From contig NZ_OY764902.1 of assembly GCF_963668665.1 (NCBI RefSeq), positions 2,235,501-2,299,500 on the forward strand: a stretch of 64,000 nt of DNA, written 5' to 3'. How positions within the stretch are numbered: position 1 is the stretch's first letter; each line of letters opens with the position of its first letter. The notes beneath the pieces were generated by a model. The model was not told where the DNA came from. It was given only the letters and a program-made list of their open reading frames with translations, and ran no database searches. Origin of the DNA: an uncultured Anaeromusa sp. Its GTDB lineage: Bacteria > Bacillota > Negativicutes > Anaeromusales > Anaeromusaceae. Positions 39,575-47,780 of this stretch are shown piece by piece. The position numbers were made by a program, and so were the translations under genes.

Positions 39575-41578
39575 ATGAAAGGAAACATTCATCACTTGGG
39601 AATCAACACTTTGCGAATGTTGGCGGCGGATGCGGTGGAAGAAGCGAAATCTGGTCATCCTGGTATGCCGATGGGTGCGGCAGCGATGGCTTACGTGCTT
39701 TGGACGAAGTTTTTGCGGCACAATCCGCGTAACCCCGCTTGGCCGGGGCGGGATCGCTTTGTATTATCTGCAGGACATGGCTCGATGCTTTTATATGGAC
39801 TCTTGCATTTGACAGGCTATCAGGTAGCATTAGAGGACATCAAAAACTTTCGTCAGTGGGGATCGCTGACTCCCGGGCATCCGGAATGGGGCCATACGCC
39901 GGGGGTGGAAACGACTACCGGACCGTTGGGACAAGGCTTTGGCAATGCCGTGGGCATGGCGATGGCGGCGAAATTTATGGACGCCCATTTTCCGGGCAAA
40001 GAGGAGCCTTTGTTTGACAATAAGGTCTATGTCCTTGCAGGCGACGGCGATATGATGGAAGGCGTCAGCCAGGAAGCGGCTTCGCTGGCTGGGCATTTAG
40101 GTTTGGATAATTTAATCTGTCTGTATGATGATAATAAGATTTCTATTGAGGGAAGTACAAACATAGCATTTACGGAGCAAGTAGGGGCTCGTTTTGCAGC
40201 TTGCGGTTGGCGGGTGTTGCAGGTACAGGACGGCAATGACCTGGAGGAACTGGAAGCGGCGCTGGCGAAAGCGCAGCAAAGTTCCGGTCAGCCCGTATTG
40301 ATTACTGTTAAAACACAGATCGGCTACGGCAGTCCGGGGAAAGCGAATACGGCTGCGGCCCATGGCGAACCGTTGGGGGCGGCGGAACTGGCGCGTACCA
40401 AGGAAGCGCTGGATTGGCCGCAAGAACCTCGCTTTTTCGTGCCTGAGGATGTGCGCTGCGAGATGGGCAAGTGCCTGGAACGAGGCGAGGAAGCCGAAAA
40501 AGAATGGCAGCAAAAATGGGATGCTTTTGCGTCCTGCCATCCAGAAGCGGCGCTGCAATGCAGTTGCTGGCTGAAAGGGGAGCTGCCGATAGATTGGGAT
40601 GCAGACGTCATTCCGTTTGCTCCAGATGCCAAAGGCCAGGCCACGCGGGCCGCCTCGGGAACGATTCTAAATTGGCTGGCGGCGGCAGTGCCCAATCTGC
40701 TCGGCGGCAGCGCCGATTTGGCGCCATCCAATAAAACCTACTTGTCTGGCTGTGGTGATTTTCAAAAGGGAAGTTATGAAGGGCGAAACCTTCATTTTGG
40801 CGTACGCGAACATGCTATGGGCAGTATTTTGAACGGCTTAGCTTTGTTTGGCGGTTTGCGCCCGTATGGAGCCACTTTTTTATCTTTCGCCGATTATATG
40901 CGTCCTGCCATGCGTTTGGCAGCTTTGATGAAGCTGCCTGTGGTGTATGTGTTTACGCATGACAGCATTGGCGTAGGCGAAGACGGGCCGACCCACCAGC
41001 CGGTAGAGCATTTGGCGTCGTTGCGCTGCTTGCCGGGACTGGCGGTGGTCCGTCCGGCCGATGCGAATGAAACAGCGGCTGCCTGGAGACATGCTTTGCG
41101 TCAGCATGAGGGGCCGGTGGCCTTGGCGCTCAGTCGGCAAAACCTTCCTGTGCTTGAGGAGACGACAATTTGTCCGGAGGAAAGTGTGGCTAGAGGCGCC
41201 TATATACTGCATGAAGGGGCGGAACGCCCGGAGTTGATCATGATTGCCAGCGGCTCCGAGGTGTCCTTGGCGTTGCAGGCGGCGAAAACGCTGGAGGCCG
41301 AAGGCCGCTTGATTCGAGTTGTCAGCATGCCTTGTCAAGAATGGTTTGCTTTGCAGCCGGCTTCATTTCAACGGAGCGTACTGCCGGAGGGGGTGCCTCG
41401 CATGGTGGTCGAGGCGGCTTCTTCCTTCGGCTGGGAGCGTTATGGAGGCGCTGGCGGTGTCTATGTAACTGTGGACGGCTTTGGCGCGTCGGCGCCAGCG
41501 GAAAGATTGTTTGAGCATGTTGGGCTGACGGCGGAAAACTTGACTGCGCAGCTTCGAAAAACCTTAGCAAAAAGGTAA
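39575..41578 (+). CDS. tkt: Transketolase
   Basis: A 667-residue full-length transketolase, interconverting C5/C3/C7 sugar phosphates in the non-oxidative pentose phosphate pathway. Landmarks are EEAKSGHPGMPMGAAAMAYV, the thiamine-diphosphate motif GDGDMMEGVSQEAASLAGHL with DDNKISIEG, and in the pyrimidine domain GVREHAMGSILNGLALFGGL followed by THDSIGVGEDGPTHQPVEHL. The ATG at 39575 lies 10 bases after AAGGAGG; the ATG at 39566 is too close to it. Typical length, no defects. Its partner transaldolase or other pentose genes are not in the window. Confidence 0.96.
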   Translation: MKGNIHHLGINTLRMLAADAVEEAKSGHPGMPMGAAAMAYVLWTKFLRHNPRNPAWPGRDRFVLSAGHGSMLLYGLLHLTGYQVALEDIKNFRQWGSLTPGHPEWGHTPGVETTTGPLGQGFGNAVGMAMAAKFMDAHFPGKEEPLFDNKVYVLAGDGDMMEGVSQEAASLAGHLGLDNLICLYDDNKISIEGSTNIAFTEQVGARFAACGWRVLQVQDGNDLEELEAALAKAQQSSGQPVLITVKTQIGYGSPGKANTAAAHGEPLGAAELARTKEALDWPQEPRFFVPEDVRCEMGKCLERGEEAEKEWQQKWDAFASCHPEAALQCSCWLKGELPIDWDADVIPFAPDAKGQATRAASGTILNWLAAAVPNLLGGSADLAPSNKTYLSGCGDFQKGSYEGRNLHFGVREHAMGSILNGLALFGGLRPYGATFLSFADYMRPAMRLAALMKLPVVYVFTHDSIGVGEDGPTHQPVEHLASLRCLPGLAVVRPADANETAAAWRHALRQHEGPVALALSRQNLPVLEETTICPEESVARGAYILHEGAERPELIMIASGSEVSLALQAAKTLEAEGRLIRVVSMPCQEWFALQPASFQRSVLPEGVPRMVVEAASSFGWERYGGAGGVYVTVDGFGASAPAERLFEHVGLTAENLTAQLRKTLAKR

Positions 41579-41754
41579 GCGGAGTTGAATCAGGCGTGAG
41601 TAGATTGAAAAATAGCTTTACTTTTGCGGAGGTAAACGATACAATAAAGCCATGCTCAAGAGAATAGGTCTAATGAGGTCGGGTTTGTTCTTCTCAGACA
41701 TTCCAGAAGACCCAAAGCCGTTCCGGGCAAAAATGCTCTGAGGAGGATTCCTAA

Positions 41755-42039
41755 ATGTACGAAGACAAAACTATGACTTGCCGCGAGTGCGGCGCTGAAT
41801 TCATTTTCTCCGCATCGGAACAAGATTTCTATGCTGAAAAAGGTTTTCAGAACGAACCCGGTCGTTGCCCTACCTGCCGTGCTGCTCGTAAACAGCGCAC
41901 CGGCGGTTCCGACCGTCCCCAGCGTGAAATGCACGAAGCCATCTGTGCCGAGTGTGGCGTCACGACTCAGGTTCCGTTCCGTCCCAGTGGCGATCGTCCG
42001 GTTTACTGCCGCGACTGCTACTCCAAAAACCGCATGTAA
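41755..42039 (+). CDS. Zinc-ribbon protein with CxxC-x(n)-CxxC repeats
   Basis: A 94-residue protein with two zinc-ribbon units: CRECGAEFIFSASEQDFYAE ... RCPTCRAARK (about 9-43) and CAECGVTTQVPFRPSGDRPV ... YCRDCYSKN (about 64-92). The first half is a probable zinc-ribbon domain and the second the CxxC-x17-CxxC type, found together in many Firmicutes and Chloroflexi. It is likely a small nucleic-acid- or protein-binding factor; no function is known. The ATG follows GAGGAGGATTCCTAA, and a strong terminator follows the stop. Confidence 0.8.
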   Translation: MYEDKTMTCRECGAEFIFSASEQDFYAEKGFQNEPGRCPTCRAARKQRTGGSDRPQREMHEAICAECGVTTQVPFRPSGDRPVYCRDCYSKNRM

Positions 42040-42047
42040 TAAAAACG

Positions 42048-42073
42048 ACCCCGCCGGAAGGCGGGGTTTTTTT
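42048..42073. terminator. Bidirectional terminator between zinc-ribbon and aminotransferase genes
   Basis: The stem ACCCCGCC-GGAA-GGCGGGGT with T7 on the plus strand and an A-rich left flank serves both convergent genes. Confidence 0.92.
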
Positions 42074-42088
42074 ATTACATGCGGTTGG

Positions 42089-43261
42089 TTATTTGCGCAA
42101 GGTGTTGACGAAGCGTTCAATGCGCTCCAGAGCTTCGGCGAGCTGGGCGCTGCCGGCGGCGTAAGAGCAGCGGACATGGCCTTCGCCGCTGGCGCCAAAG
42201 GCATCCCCTGGCACCAGGGCTACCTTTTCCGCCTTGAGCAGCTGCTCGGCAAATTCCAGAGAGGTCAGACCGGTTTTTTTAATGGAAGGGAAGATGTAAA
42301 AGGCTCCTTTAGGTTCGAAGCATTCCAGGCCCATGCGGCGAAAGCCGTTGACCATGAGGCGGCGGCGGTTGTTGTATTCTGCCACCATTTGTTGCATTTG
42401 CTTGTCGCCGTGGCGCAGCGCCTCCAGGGCGGCGATTTGGGCGGTGATCGGTGCGCACAGCATAGTGTACTGATGGATTTTGTTCATAGCGCCGATGAGC
42501 TCGGCATGGCCCAGGGCGTAGCCAATGCGCCAGCCGGTCATGGCGTAGGCTTTGGAAAAACCGTTGAGCAGCAGCGTGCGTTCTTGCATGCCCGGAAGAG
42601 AGGCGAAAGAGACATGCTCGCCTTCGTAAGTCAAATCTCCGTAAATTTCATCGGAAATCACGATTAAATCATGCTTTTCCGCAAAAAGCGCCAGCTCCAG
42701 CAAATCTTCGCGGTTCATAATGGCCCCTGTGGGATTGTTAGGGAAACCCATCATCAAGACTTTGGTGCGCGGCGTCAAAAGCGCTTCTAAGTCGGCGGCC
42801 CGCACTTTAAATTCTTGGGCGGCGCTGGTAGCAACCGGTACCGGTTTGCCGCCGGCCAAATGGACGCAGGCTTTATAGGACACATAGCAAGGCTCGGGGA
42901 TCAGTACTTCATCTCCCGGGGCCAAGAGCGCCCGCATCGCCAGATCTAAGGCTTCGCTGACGCCGACTGTGACCAAAACCTGATCGCGGGGGTTATAGGT
43001 GATGTCATGGCGTCTCTGAATAAGCTGCGCGATTTCCTCACGCAACTCCAATAGGCCGTAGTTGGAGGTATAGCTGGTGTAGCCTCGCTTCAAGCCGTAC
43101 ATGCAGCTTTCACGAATGTGCCAGGGCGTGACAAAGTCTGGCTCGCCGACGCCCAAGGAAATAACGCCCTTCATTTCGGCGACAATATCGAAGAAACGAC
43201 GGATGCCGGAAGCCGGCAGCGCTTGCACGGTAGGAGAAATTCGTTCTTGCCAGTTCTTCAT
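42089..43261 (-). CDS. PLP-dependent class I/II aminotransferase
   Basis: A 390-residue fold-type I aminotransferase. The PLP lysine lies in LLNGFSKAYAMTGWRIGYAL, with the PLP-binding PNNPTGAIMNREDL, SDEIYGDLTYEG and the C-terminal Arg near VRCSYAAG. It belongs to the aspartate/alanine aminotransferase (PatA/AlaA-like) group. Its start overlaps the Lrp-family regulator stop by four bases (ATGA), so the two are translated together behind a T-box leader. The candidate specifier GCC would point to alanine, making an alanine aminotransferase an attractive but unproven reading. Confidence 0.9.
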   Translation of the reverse strand: MKNWQERISPTVQALPASGIRRFFDIVAEMKGVISLGVGEPDFVTPWHIRESCMYGLKRGYTSYTSNYGLLELREEIAQLIQRRHDITYNPRDQVLVTVGVSEALDLAMRALLAPGDEVLIPEPCYVSYKACVHLAGGKPVPVATSAAQEFKVRAADLEALLTPRTKVLMMGFPNNPTGAIMNREDLLELALFAEKHDLIVISDEIYGDLTYEGEHVSFASLPGMQERTLLLNGFSKAYAMTGWRIGYALGHAELIGAMNKIHQYTMLCAPITAQIAALEALRHGDKQMQQMVAEYNNRRRLMVNGFRRMGLECFEPKGAFYIFPSIKKTGLTSLEFAEQLLKAEKVALVPGDAFGASGEGHVRCSYAAGSAQLAEALERIERFVNTLRK

Positions 43262-43746
43262 GGCGTCACCGCTAAGCGGCGATCTTCTTCATCATCTTCT
43301 AAAACGATGCCGGCTTCTTTGTATTTTTTTAGCATGAAATTGGTAGAGGTTCCCATGACGCCCTCAATAGTGGATAGTTTGGTAGCGACGAAGTCCGCTA
43401 CTTCTTTAAGCGTGCGGCCTTCGACGAAAACCATTAAGTCGAAGCTGCCGGACATGAGGTACATGGCGCAGACTTCCGGATAGCGGTAAATGTTTTCGGC
43501 AATGCCGTCAAAACCGACTTCTCGCTGCGGCGTCAGGCGGACTTCGATACAGGCGGTAACGTTGTGTACGCCTGCTTTTTCCCAGTCAACAAAAGTATGG
43601 TATTTTAAAATCACCTTTTTTTCTTCTAGTTCCTGCAAATCGGCGTCCACCTCTTCGGCGCTGCAGCCAAGCATGGCTGCCAGCTGGGCGGAACTAAGGC
43701 GAGGATGGCGTTCTACTAATTCCAATAAAGCTTGTTTCGGATGCAT
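43258..43746 (-). CDS. Lrp/AsnC-family transcriptional regulator
   Basis: A 162-residue regulator with an N-terminal HTH (LLELVERHPRLSSAQLAAML, GCSAEEVDADLQELEEKKVI) and a C-terminal RAM effector domain (about 65-150, TPQREVGFDGIAENIYRYPE; GSFDLMVFVEGRTLKEVADF). Such proteins bind amino acids. The ATG at 43746 is eight bases after AAAGGAAG; the GTG at 43755 abuts that site. It is encoded ahead of the aminotransferase in the same T-box-controlled transcript, so the amino-acid supply probably sets both its level and its activity. Confidence 0.9.
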   Translation of the reverse strand: MHPKQALLELVERHPRLSSAQLAAMLGCSAEEVDADLQELEEKKVILKYHTFVDWEKAGVHNVTACIEVRLTPQREVGFDGIAENIYRYPEVCAMYLMSGSFDLMVFVEGRTLKEVADFVATKLSTIEGVMGTSTNFMLKKYKEAGIVLEDDEEDRRLAVTP

Positions 43747-43780
43747 GTGTAGCACTTCCTTTCTTTAGTAAGAGACAAAT

Positions 43781-44036
43781 AAAAAAACCGTTCCATCCTG
43801 AAAAAGGACGAAACGGTTCCGCGGTACCACCTTTATTAGCCGCCGGCATGGCGACCCTCTTGAACCCAATAACGCCGGGAAAGCGGGAAAACCTACTAGC
43901 CCCCTAGGCGGGCGTTGCGTTTTCCGGCTCAAGGATGGCTTTCACTGCGTAGCGCCGCCGACTTGCACCAACTGCCGGCTCTCTGTAAGGTCGTGTAACA
44001 GCTACTTTTCCTCTCATTGCCGTAAGGTATAGATTT
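43781..44036 (-). ncRNA. T-box riboswitch leader (possibly alanine-specific)
   Basis: On the minus strand the leader contains the stem I hallmark CAGAGAGCCGG ... GTTGGTGCAAGTCGG, a specifier region GTGAAAGCCATCCTTGAG, the T-box core AGGTGGTACCGCGG, and a terminator (AACCGTTTCGTCC / GGATGGAACGGTT, then T7) ending at 43781. It precedes the Lrp-aminotransferase operon. A likely specifier codon is GCC (43937-43939 on the minus strand), that is tRNA-Ala, but AUC one base on cannot be excluded by eye. Uncharged tRNA would stabilise the antiterminator and switch the operon on. Confidence 0.93.
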
Positions 44037-44043
44037 GATTTGT

Positions 44044-44072
44044 ATTCTATCATGTCTTTTGCAGGAAGGCAA
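44044..44072 (-). promoter_or_regulatory. Promoter of the T-box operon
   Basis: Minus strand TTGCCT (44067-44072), 17-base spacer, TAGAAT (44044-44049). Transcription would start near 44036, just before stem I of the T-box. Confidence 0.7.
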
Positions 44073-44125
44073 GCTTGAGAAAATACATTTTTCTGAAAGG
44101 CGGATAAAGAAAATACAATTCCTGG

Positions 44126-44154
44126 TTGACAGAGTTACAGAAAGTTGCTATACT
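44126..44154 (+). promoter_or_regulatory. Promoter of amtB-glnK
   Basis: Consensus TTGACA (44126-44131), 17-base spacer, TATACT (44149-44154). It lies 215 bases upstream of amtB, leaving a long leader with a terminator inside. Confidence 0.75.
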
Positions 44155-44188
44155 AACGCCATACACCAAGAATATCGTCAGGCGATGA

Positions 44189-44229
44189 AGCCTTCTTCTT
44201 TCCTTATTTAGGGAAGAAGAAGGCTTTTT
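44189..44229 (+). terminator. Leader terminator (attenuator) upstream of amtB
   Basis: A 15-bp stem (AGCCTTCTTCTTTCC / GGGAAGAAGAAGGCT, 7-base loop) followed by TTTTT lies between the promoter and amtB, about 35 bases after the start site. A small stem ATCG-TCAGG-CGAT precedes it. Transcription must read through this for amtB to be expressed, which suggests antitermination control. Confidence 0.75.
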
Positions 44230-44368
44230 GTTTGATGGCGGCCAACGACGGCGGCAGGGAATGAAGATTCCTTGTCGCCGTTTTTGTCTGTGTGATGGTG
44301 TGGCGGAAATCCGCTGTAAAAGCAGACTGTTGGGAGACGGTTTGAGCAGAGAAAAGGGGGAGAAGGGT

Positions 44369-45802
44369 ATGAAAAAATGGTGGAAAACTCTAAGCTTGGC
44401 GTTGCTAGGCAGCTTGCCCGCGTCTCTGGCGTTGGCGGCGGAAGAAGGCGCGGCAGCGGCCGCAGAGGCTGCAGAAGCAGTAAAATTGGATACAGGTGAT
44501 ACGGTTTTTGTCCTTTTAAGCGCTGCGTTGGTTATGCTGATGACGCCGGCATTAGCTTTGTTTTATGGAGGTATGACACGCAGCAAAAACGTACTCAATA
44601 CGATTATGCTGAGCTTTTTCGTTTTAGCTCTCGTTTCAGTGCAATGGGTATTATTCGGTTATAGTCTTGCTTTCGGACCTGATATCAATCATTTACTGGG
44701 AAGTCTTGATTGGGCCGGTTTAAGCGGTGTCGGCCAGGAGGCCAACGCTGATTATGCGGCGACTGTGCCGCATCTGGCGTTTATGATCTTCCAATGCATG
44801 TTTGCGGTGATTACGCCGGCGCTGATAACCGGCTCGATTGCGGAAAGAATGCGTTTTCCGGCGTTTGCCTTATTTGTTCTGTTTTGGACGACTGTGGTCT
44901 ATGATCCTTTTGCGCACTGGGTATGGGGCGTTGGCGGCTGGCTGCGCGATTTAGGCGCGCTGGACTTTGCCGGTGGTACGGTTATTCACATTCTGTCTGG
45001 CGTATCCGGTTTAGTTGCTTGTTTGGTTATGGGAAAACGTCGCGGCTACGGCGTATCTCCGATGATGCCTCATCACTTGCCGATGACGGTTTTAGGCGCG
45101 GCGCTTCTGTGGTTCGGCTGGTTCGGCTTCAATGCGGGCAGCGCGTTAGGAGCAAGCGGTTTGGCCGCCAGCGCTTTTGTTGTGACCAATACGGCAGCAG
45201 CAGCAGGTTCGCTGGGCTGGCTTTTTGTGGAATGGATGCATAATGGCAAACCGACCGTTTTAGGTATTGTCAGCGGCTGTATCGCTGGTTTGGTAGGGAT
45301 TACTCCGGCAGCAGGCTTTGTGGAAATTGTGCCGGCTGTAATTATCGGCTTAGGCGCAGGCATGTTGTGCTATTTCGCAGTCAGCATTTGCAAGCGTCGG
45401 CTGGGTTACGACGATTCCCTGGATGCTTTTGGCGTGCACGGTGTGGGCGGCACCTGGGGCGCTTTGGCCACTGGTTTGTTTTGTACAAAAGAAGTGAATC
45501 CCGCCGGAGCGGATGGTTTCTTCTATGGCGGCGGTCTGGAGCAGTTCTGGATTCAGGCGGCCAGCGTAGGTATGGCTATTCTGTTTGCAGCGGTGATGAC
45601 CTTTGTAATTCTGAAAGTTATCGCCCTCTTTACGGAACTGCGTGTTTCCGAAGATGCAGAAGTGGTGGGACTCGATATCAGCGAACACGGCGAAAATGGC
45701 TATGTAAGCCAGGAGTTTGGATCAGGCGTACCGATGGGCGCCGGAGCCATGGCGTTCGAACGGCTGGAACAGCCTGTTGCCACGAAGGCGCATTTCTCGT
45801 AA
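44369..45802 (+). CDS. amtB: Ammonium transporter Amt
   Basis: A 477-residue Amt/MEP/Rh channel. An N-terminal signal-like helix (LSLALLGSLPASLALAAEEG) precedes eleven membrane segments. Family blocks include ALALFYGGMTRSKNVLNTIM, FAGGTVIHILSGVSGLVACL (first pore His), LPMTVLGAALLWFGWFGFNA and DAFGVHGVGGTWGALATGLF (second pore His). I selected the ATG at 44369 with GGGGGAGAAGGG, well downstream of the leader terminator, rather than the longer open frame. It is followed after 47 bases by glnK, as is usual. Confidence 0.95.
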   Translation: MKKWWKTLSLALLGSLPASLALAAEEGAAAAAEAAEAVKLDTGDTVFVLLSAALVMLMTPALALFYGGMTRSKNVLNTIMLSFFVLALVSVQWVLFGYSLAFGPDINHLLGSLDWAGLSGVGQEANADYAATVPHLAFMIFQCMFAVITPALITGSIAERMRFPAFALFVLFWTTVVYDPFAHWVWGVGGWLRDLGALDFAGGTVIHILSGVSGLVACLVMGKRRGYGVSPMMPHHLPMTVLGAALLWFGWFGFNAGSALGASGLAASAFVVTNTAAAAGSLGWLFVEWMHNGKPTVLGIVSGCIAGLVGITPAAGFVEIVPAVIIGLGAGMLCYFAVSICKRRLGYDDSLDAFGVHGVGGTWGALATGLFCTKEVNPAGADGFFYGGGLEQFWIQAASVGMAILFAAVMTFVILKVIALFTELRVSEDAEVVGLDISEHGENGYVSQEFGSGVPMGAGAMAFERLEQPVATKAHFS

Positions 45803-45849
45803 ACTGATAGTAAAGAATGAGAAGTGCGAGTTGAAGGAGGATTGATGAT

Positions 45850-46212
45850 ATGGGCGATTTGATTAAAATCGAAGTGGTCACTCGTCCGGGCAAGCTGGAG
45901 GATCTGAAGGATGCTTTAGCGGAAATCGGCATAACCGGCATGACCGTGACCCAGGTATATGGCTGTGGCAGCCAAAAAGGACACACTGAAGTTTATCGCG
46001 GTACAGAATACGCGGTCAACTTGCTGCCTAAAGTTAAAGTCGAGACAGTGGTCAAAGAAAGCGAAATGAAAGCCGTCATGGATGTGATGCGCAATACGTT
46101 GCGGACAGGCAAACTAGGCGACGGCAAGATTTTCGTATATCCCATTCAAAATGCCATCCGCATTCGCACCGGTGAAGAAGGCGCCATGGCTGTGGGCGAG
46201 AAAAAAGAGTAA
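45850..46212 (+). CDS. glnK: PII nitrogen regulatory protein
   Basis: A 120-residue PII protein. The T-loop GCGSQKGHTEVYRGTEYAVN includes Tyr54 at the site modified in proteobacterial PII, and the signature KVKVETVVKESE and GDGKIFVYPIQNAIRIRTGE (B- and C-loop) is intact. PII trimers sense ATP/ADP and 2-oxoglutarate, and GlnK plugs AmtB at low nitrogen demand. The ATG follows AAGGAGGATTGATGAT. It is cotranscribed with amtB and ends at a strong terminator. Confidence 0.95.
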   Translation: MGDLIKIEVVTRPGKLEDLKDALAEIGITGMTVTQVYGCGSQKGHTEVYRGTEYAVNLLPKVKVETVVKESEMKAVMDVMRNTLRTGKLGDGKIFVYPIQNAIRIRTGEEGAMAVGEKKE

Positions 46213-46220
46213 GTGAAACT

Positions 46221-46268
46221 AAAAAGAACTGCCTTCTGCGGGCGCATCCCGCAGAAGGCAGTTCTTTT
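46221..46268. terminator. Terminator of amtB-glnK
   Basis: A long perfect stem (AAAAGAACTGCCTTCTGCGGG and its complement) with a 5-base loop and T's begins nine bases after glnK. Confidence 0.92.
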
Positions 46269-46309
46269 ATTGTATCTTAAGTGCCCGGAGTACATGCATC
46301 AAAGGGCAG

Positions 46310-46412
46310 CAGCCCTCCCTCTACTCCCTGTACTCCTGTTAAAAAATTCGCACTCCGTAATCCTCCTGCGTACCCTCCGGTTCTCCTTTTACTCTTGTTT
46401 GTTTTGCTCCGT
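46310..46412. repeat. Dispersed pyrimidine-rich intergenic repeat, copy C
   Basis: Contains CTACTCCCTGTACTCCTGTT, ACTCCGTAATCCTCCTGCGT, ACCCTCCGGTTCTCC and TTTACTCTTGTTTG, collinear with copy B (23441-23540) and with blocks of copy A (8003-8172). It lies between the glnK terminator and the 3' end of the photolyase gene. Confidence 0.65.
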
Positions 46413-46414
46413 TC

Positions 46415-47758
46415 TTACGGGCTATCCGGCGCATGGGTAGCGATATATTTGGCTACGTCAAATTTCTTTTTGGCGCCGCCCAAAGTCATCGAACGAACTT
46501 TGCCGAAAACAGGGCGGCTGGGCCAAGGGCGGTCATGGACGCCGCCGATGCTCCAAGCAATTCCGGCATAGCCGTTAGGATCGCGGCCGTCTAAGGAATA
46601 ACGATCATTAAGGAGAATGGCTGCTTCCAGGGCTTCTTGGGGCTGCGAAGACCATTCTAGTATTTTTTTGGCCCAATACATGCGCAGATAGCCGTGCATT
46701 TTTCCGGTTTGCACCAGTTCGTTCTGAGCGGCATTCCAAAGCGGATCTGCGGTGGCGGCGGTTTCCAGTTGCGCAAAAAGATAGGATGCCGGCCTGGGGT
46801 CGCTGAGGTGTTCTGCTAAGGTTGCTTGCGCCCAAGAAGGAAAGGCGGTTGTTTGATCATAGTCCGGCGTATAGAAGCAATAGTTGTCCGCCAGCTCGCG
46901 GCGCACAATAAGCTCTTCTAGAAATGCGTCGCTGTCTGGGCTGCCCGAAGGGAACAACCGCCTCACTTCCCAGGCGACGCGCTGAGGGGAAAGCTGACCA
47001 AAATGCAAATAAGGGGAAAGCTGGGATTGACCGGGCTGATTTGGATCGTTTCGTCTCCACGCATAACCGGACAGGGTATGTTCAAGAAAATAGTCCAGTC
47101 TCCGCAAGGCGGCGTTGCTGCCCGATTTTAGCCAGGTTACCGGCGGAGGGCCGCTGTGCTGCATGCCGATGTTTCGCCATTTTCCCCAAGGGGTGCGCGG
47201 TGCAAGTGGAGGACCTTGGACCGCGATGTTTGCAGGGGCGGTTAAGAAATGAGGTAAAAGACGGTGGATTTTGGGGCGCAGCGTGTAGGCTGCGTATTCG
47301 CGCTTGCCTGAGGCCAGCCAAAGAGGCACGATGTTGTGACCGTCTACTTCTGCCACAGACAGGCTTGTTTGTGCTAAGATCTCCTTTAACCATAGCCGCT
47401 TTAGGCGAAGGGGATCTAGATCGCAAACTAGAAAAGCCGCCTTCTGTTGGCTTAGAAAAGGCGGCAAGGTTTTTGGAGCAGCATCTGGCAACAGCTGAAA
47501 AGAAATGCCTAAGGCTGCCAGCTCTTGTTCGGTTTCCTCTAGACCTTGAAGCATGAACTCGTAATGACGCCAGGAAGCTTCTAAAAAAGAAGGGCTCAAG
47601 CAAAAAACGACTACTAAAGAACGCTGCAGCGACGAAGCAAGCGCGGCGGCATGCACTAGAGCGGCGTTATCACGACAGCGCTGTTCGCGACTCATCCAAT
47701 AAACAACAGGCCCGGAATCAGGCAAGGTATTGCGCAACAGGCGTATTCTTTCTTGCAT
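46415..47758 (-). CDS. phr: Class II deoxyribodipyrimidine photolyase
   Basis: A 447-residue flavoprotein repairing cyclobutane pyrimidine dimers with light. The class II signature is clear: VVYWMSREQRCRDNAALVHA at the N-terminus, and in the FAD domain SQLSPYLHFGQLSPQRVAWE, EELIVRRELADNYCFYTPDY, KMHGYLRMYWAKKILEWSSQ and DGRDPNGYAGIAWSIGGVHD. The length fits the family. The start ATG follows AAGGAGGCTAGCGTCC. It is monocistronic. Photolyase in a presumed anaerobe suggests exposure to light or surface habitats, an inference. Confidence 0.95.
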   Translation of the reverse strand: MQERIRLLRNTLPDSGPVVYWMSREQRCRDNAALVHAAALASSLQRSLVVVFCLSPSFLEASWRHYEFMLQGLEETEQELAALGISFQLLPDAAPKTLPPFLSQQKAAFLVCDLDPLRLKRLWLKEILAQTSLSVAEVDGHNIVPLWLASGKREYAAYTLRPKIHRLLPHFLTAPANIAVQGPPLAPRTPWGKWRNIGMQHSGPPPVTWLKSGSNAALRRLDYFLEHTLSGYAWRRNDPNQPGQSQLSPYLHFGQLSPQRVAWEVRRLFPSGSPDSDAFLEELIVRRELADNYCFYTPDYDQTTAFPSWAQATLAEHLSDPRPASYLFAQLETAATADPLWNAAQNELVQTGKMHGYLRMYWAKKILEWSSQPQEALEAAILLNDRYSLDGRDPNGYAGIAWSIGGVHDRPWPSRPVFGKVRSMTLGGAKKKFDVAKYIATHAPDSP

Positions 47759-47780
47759 GGACGCTAGCCTCCTTGAATGC

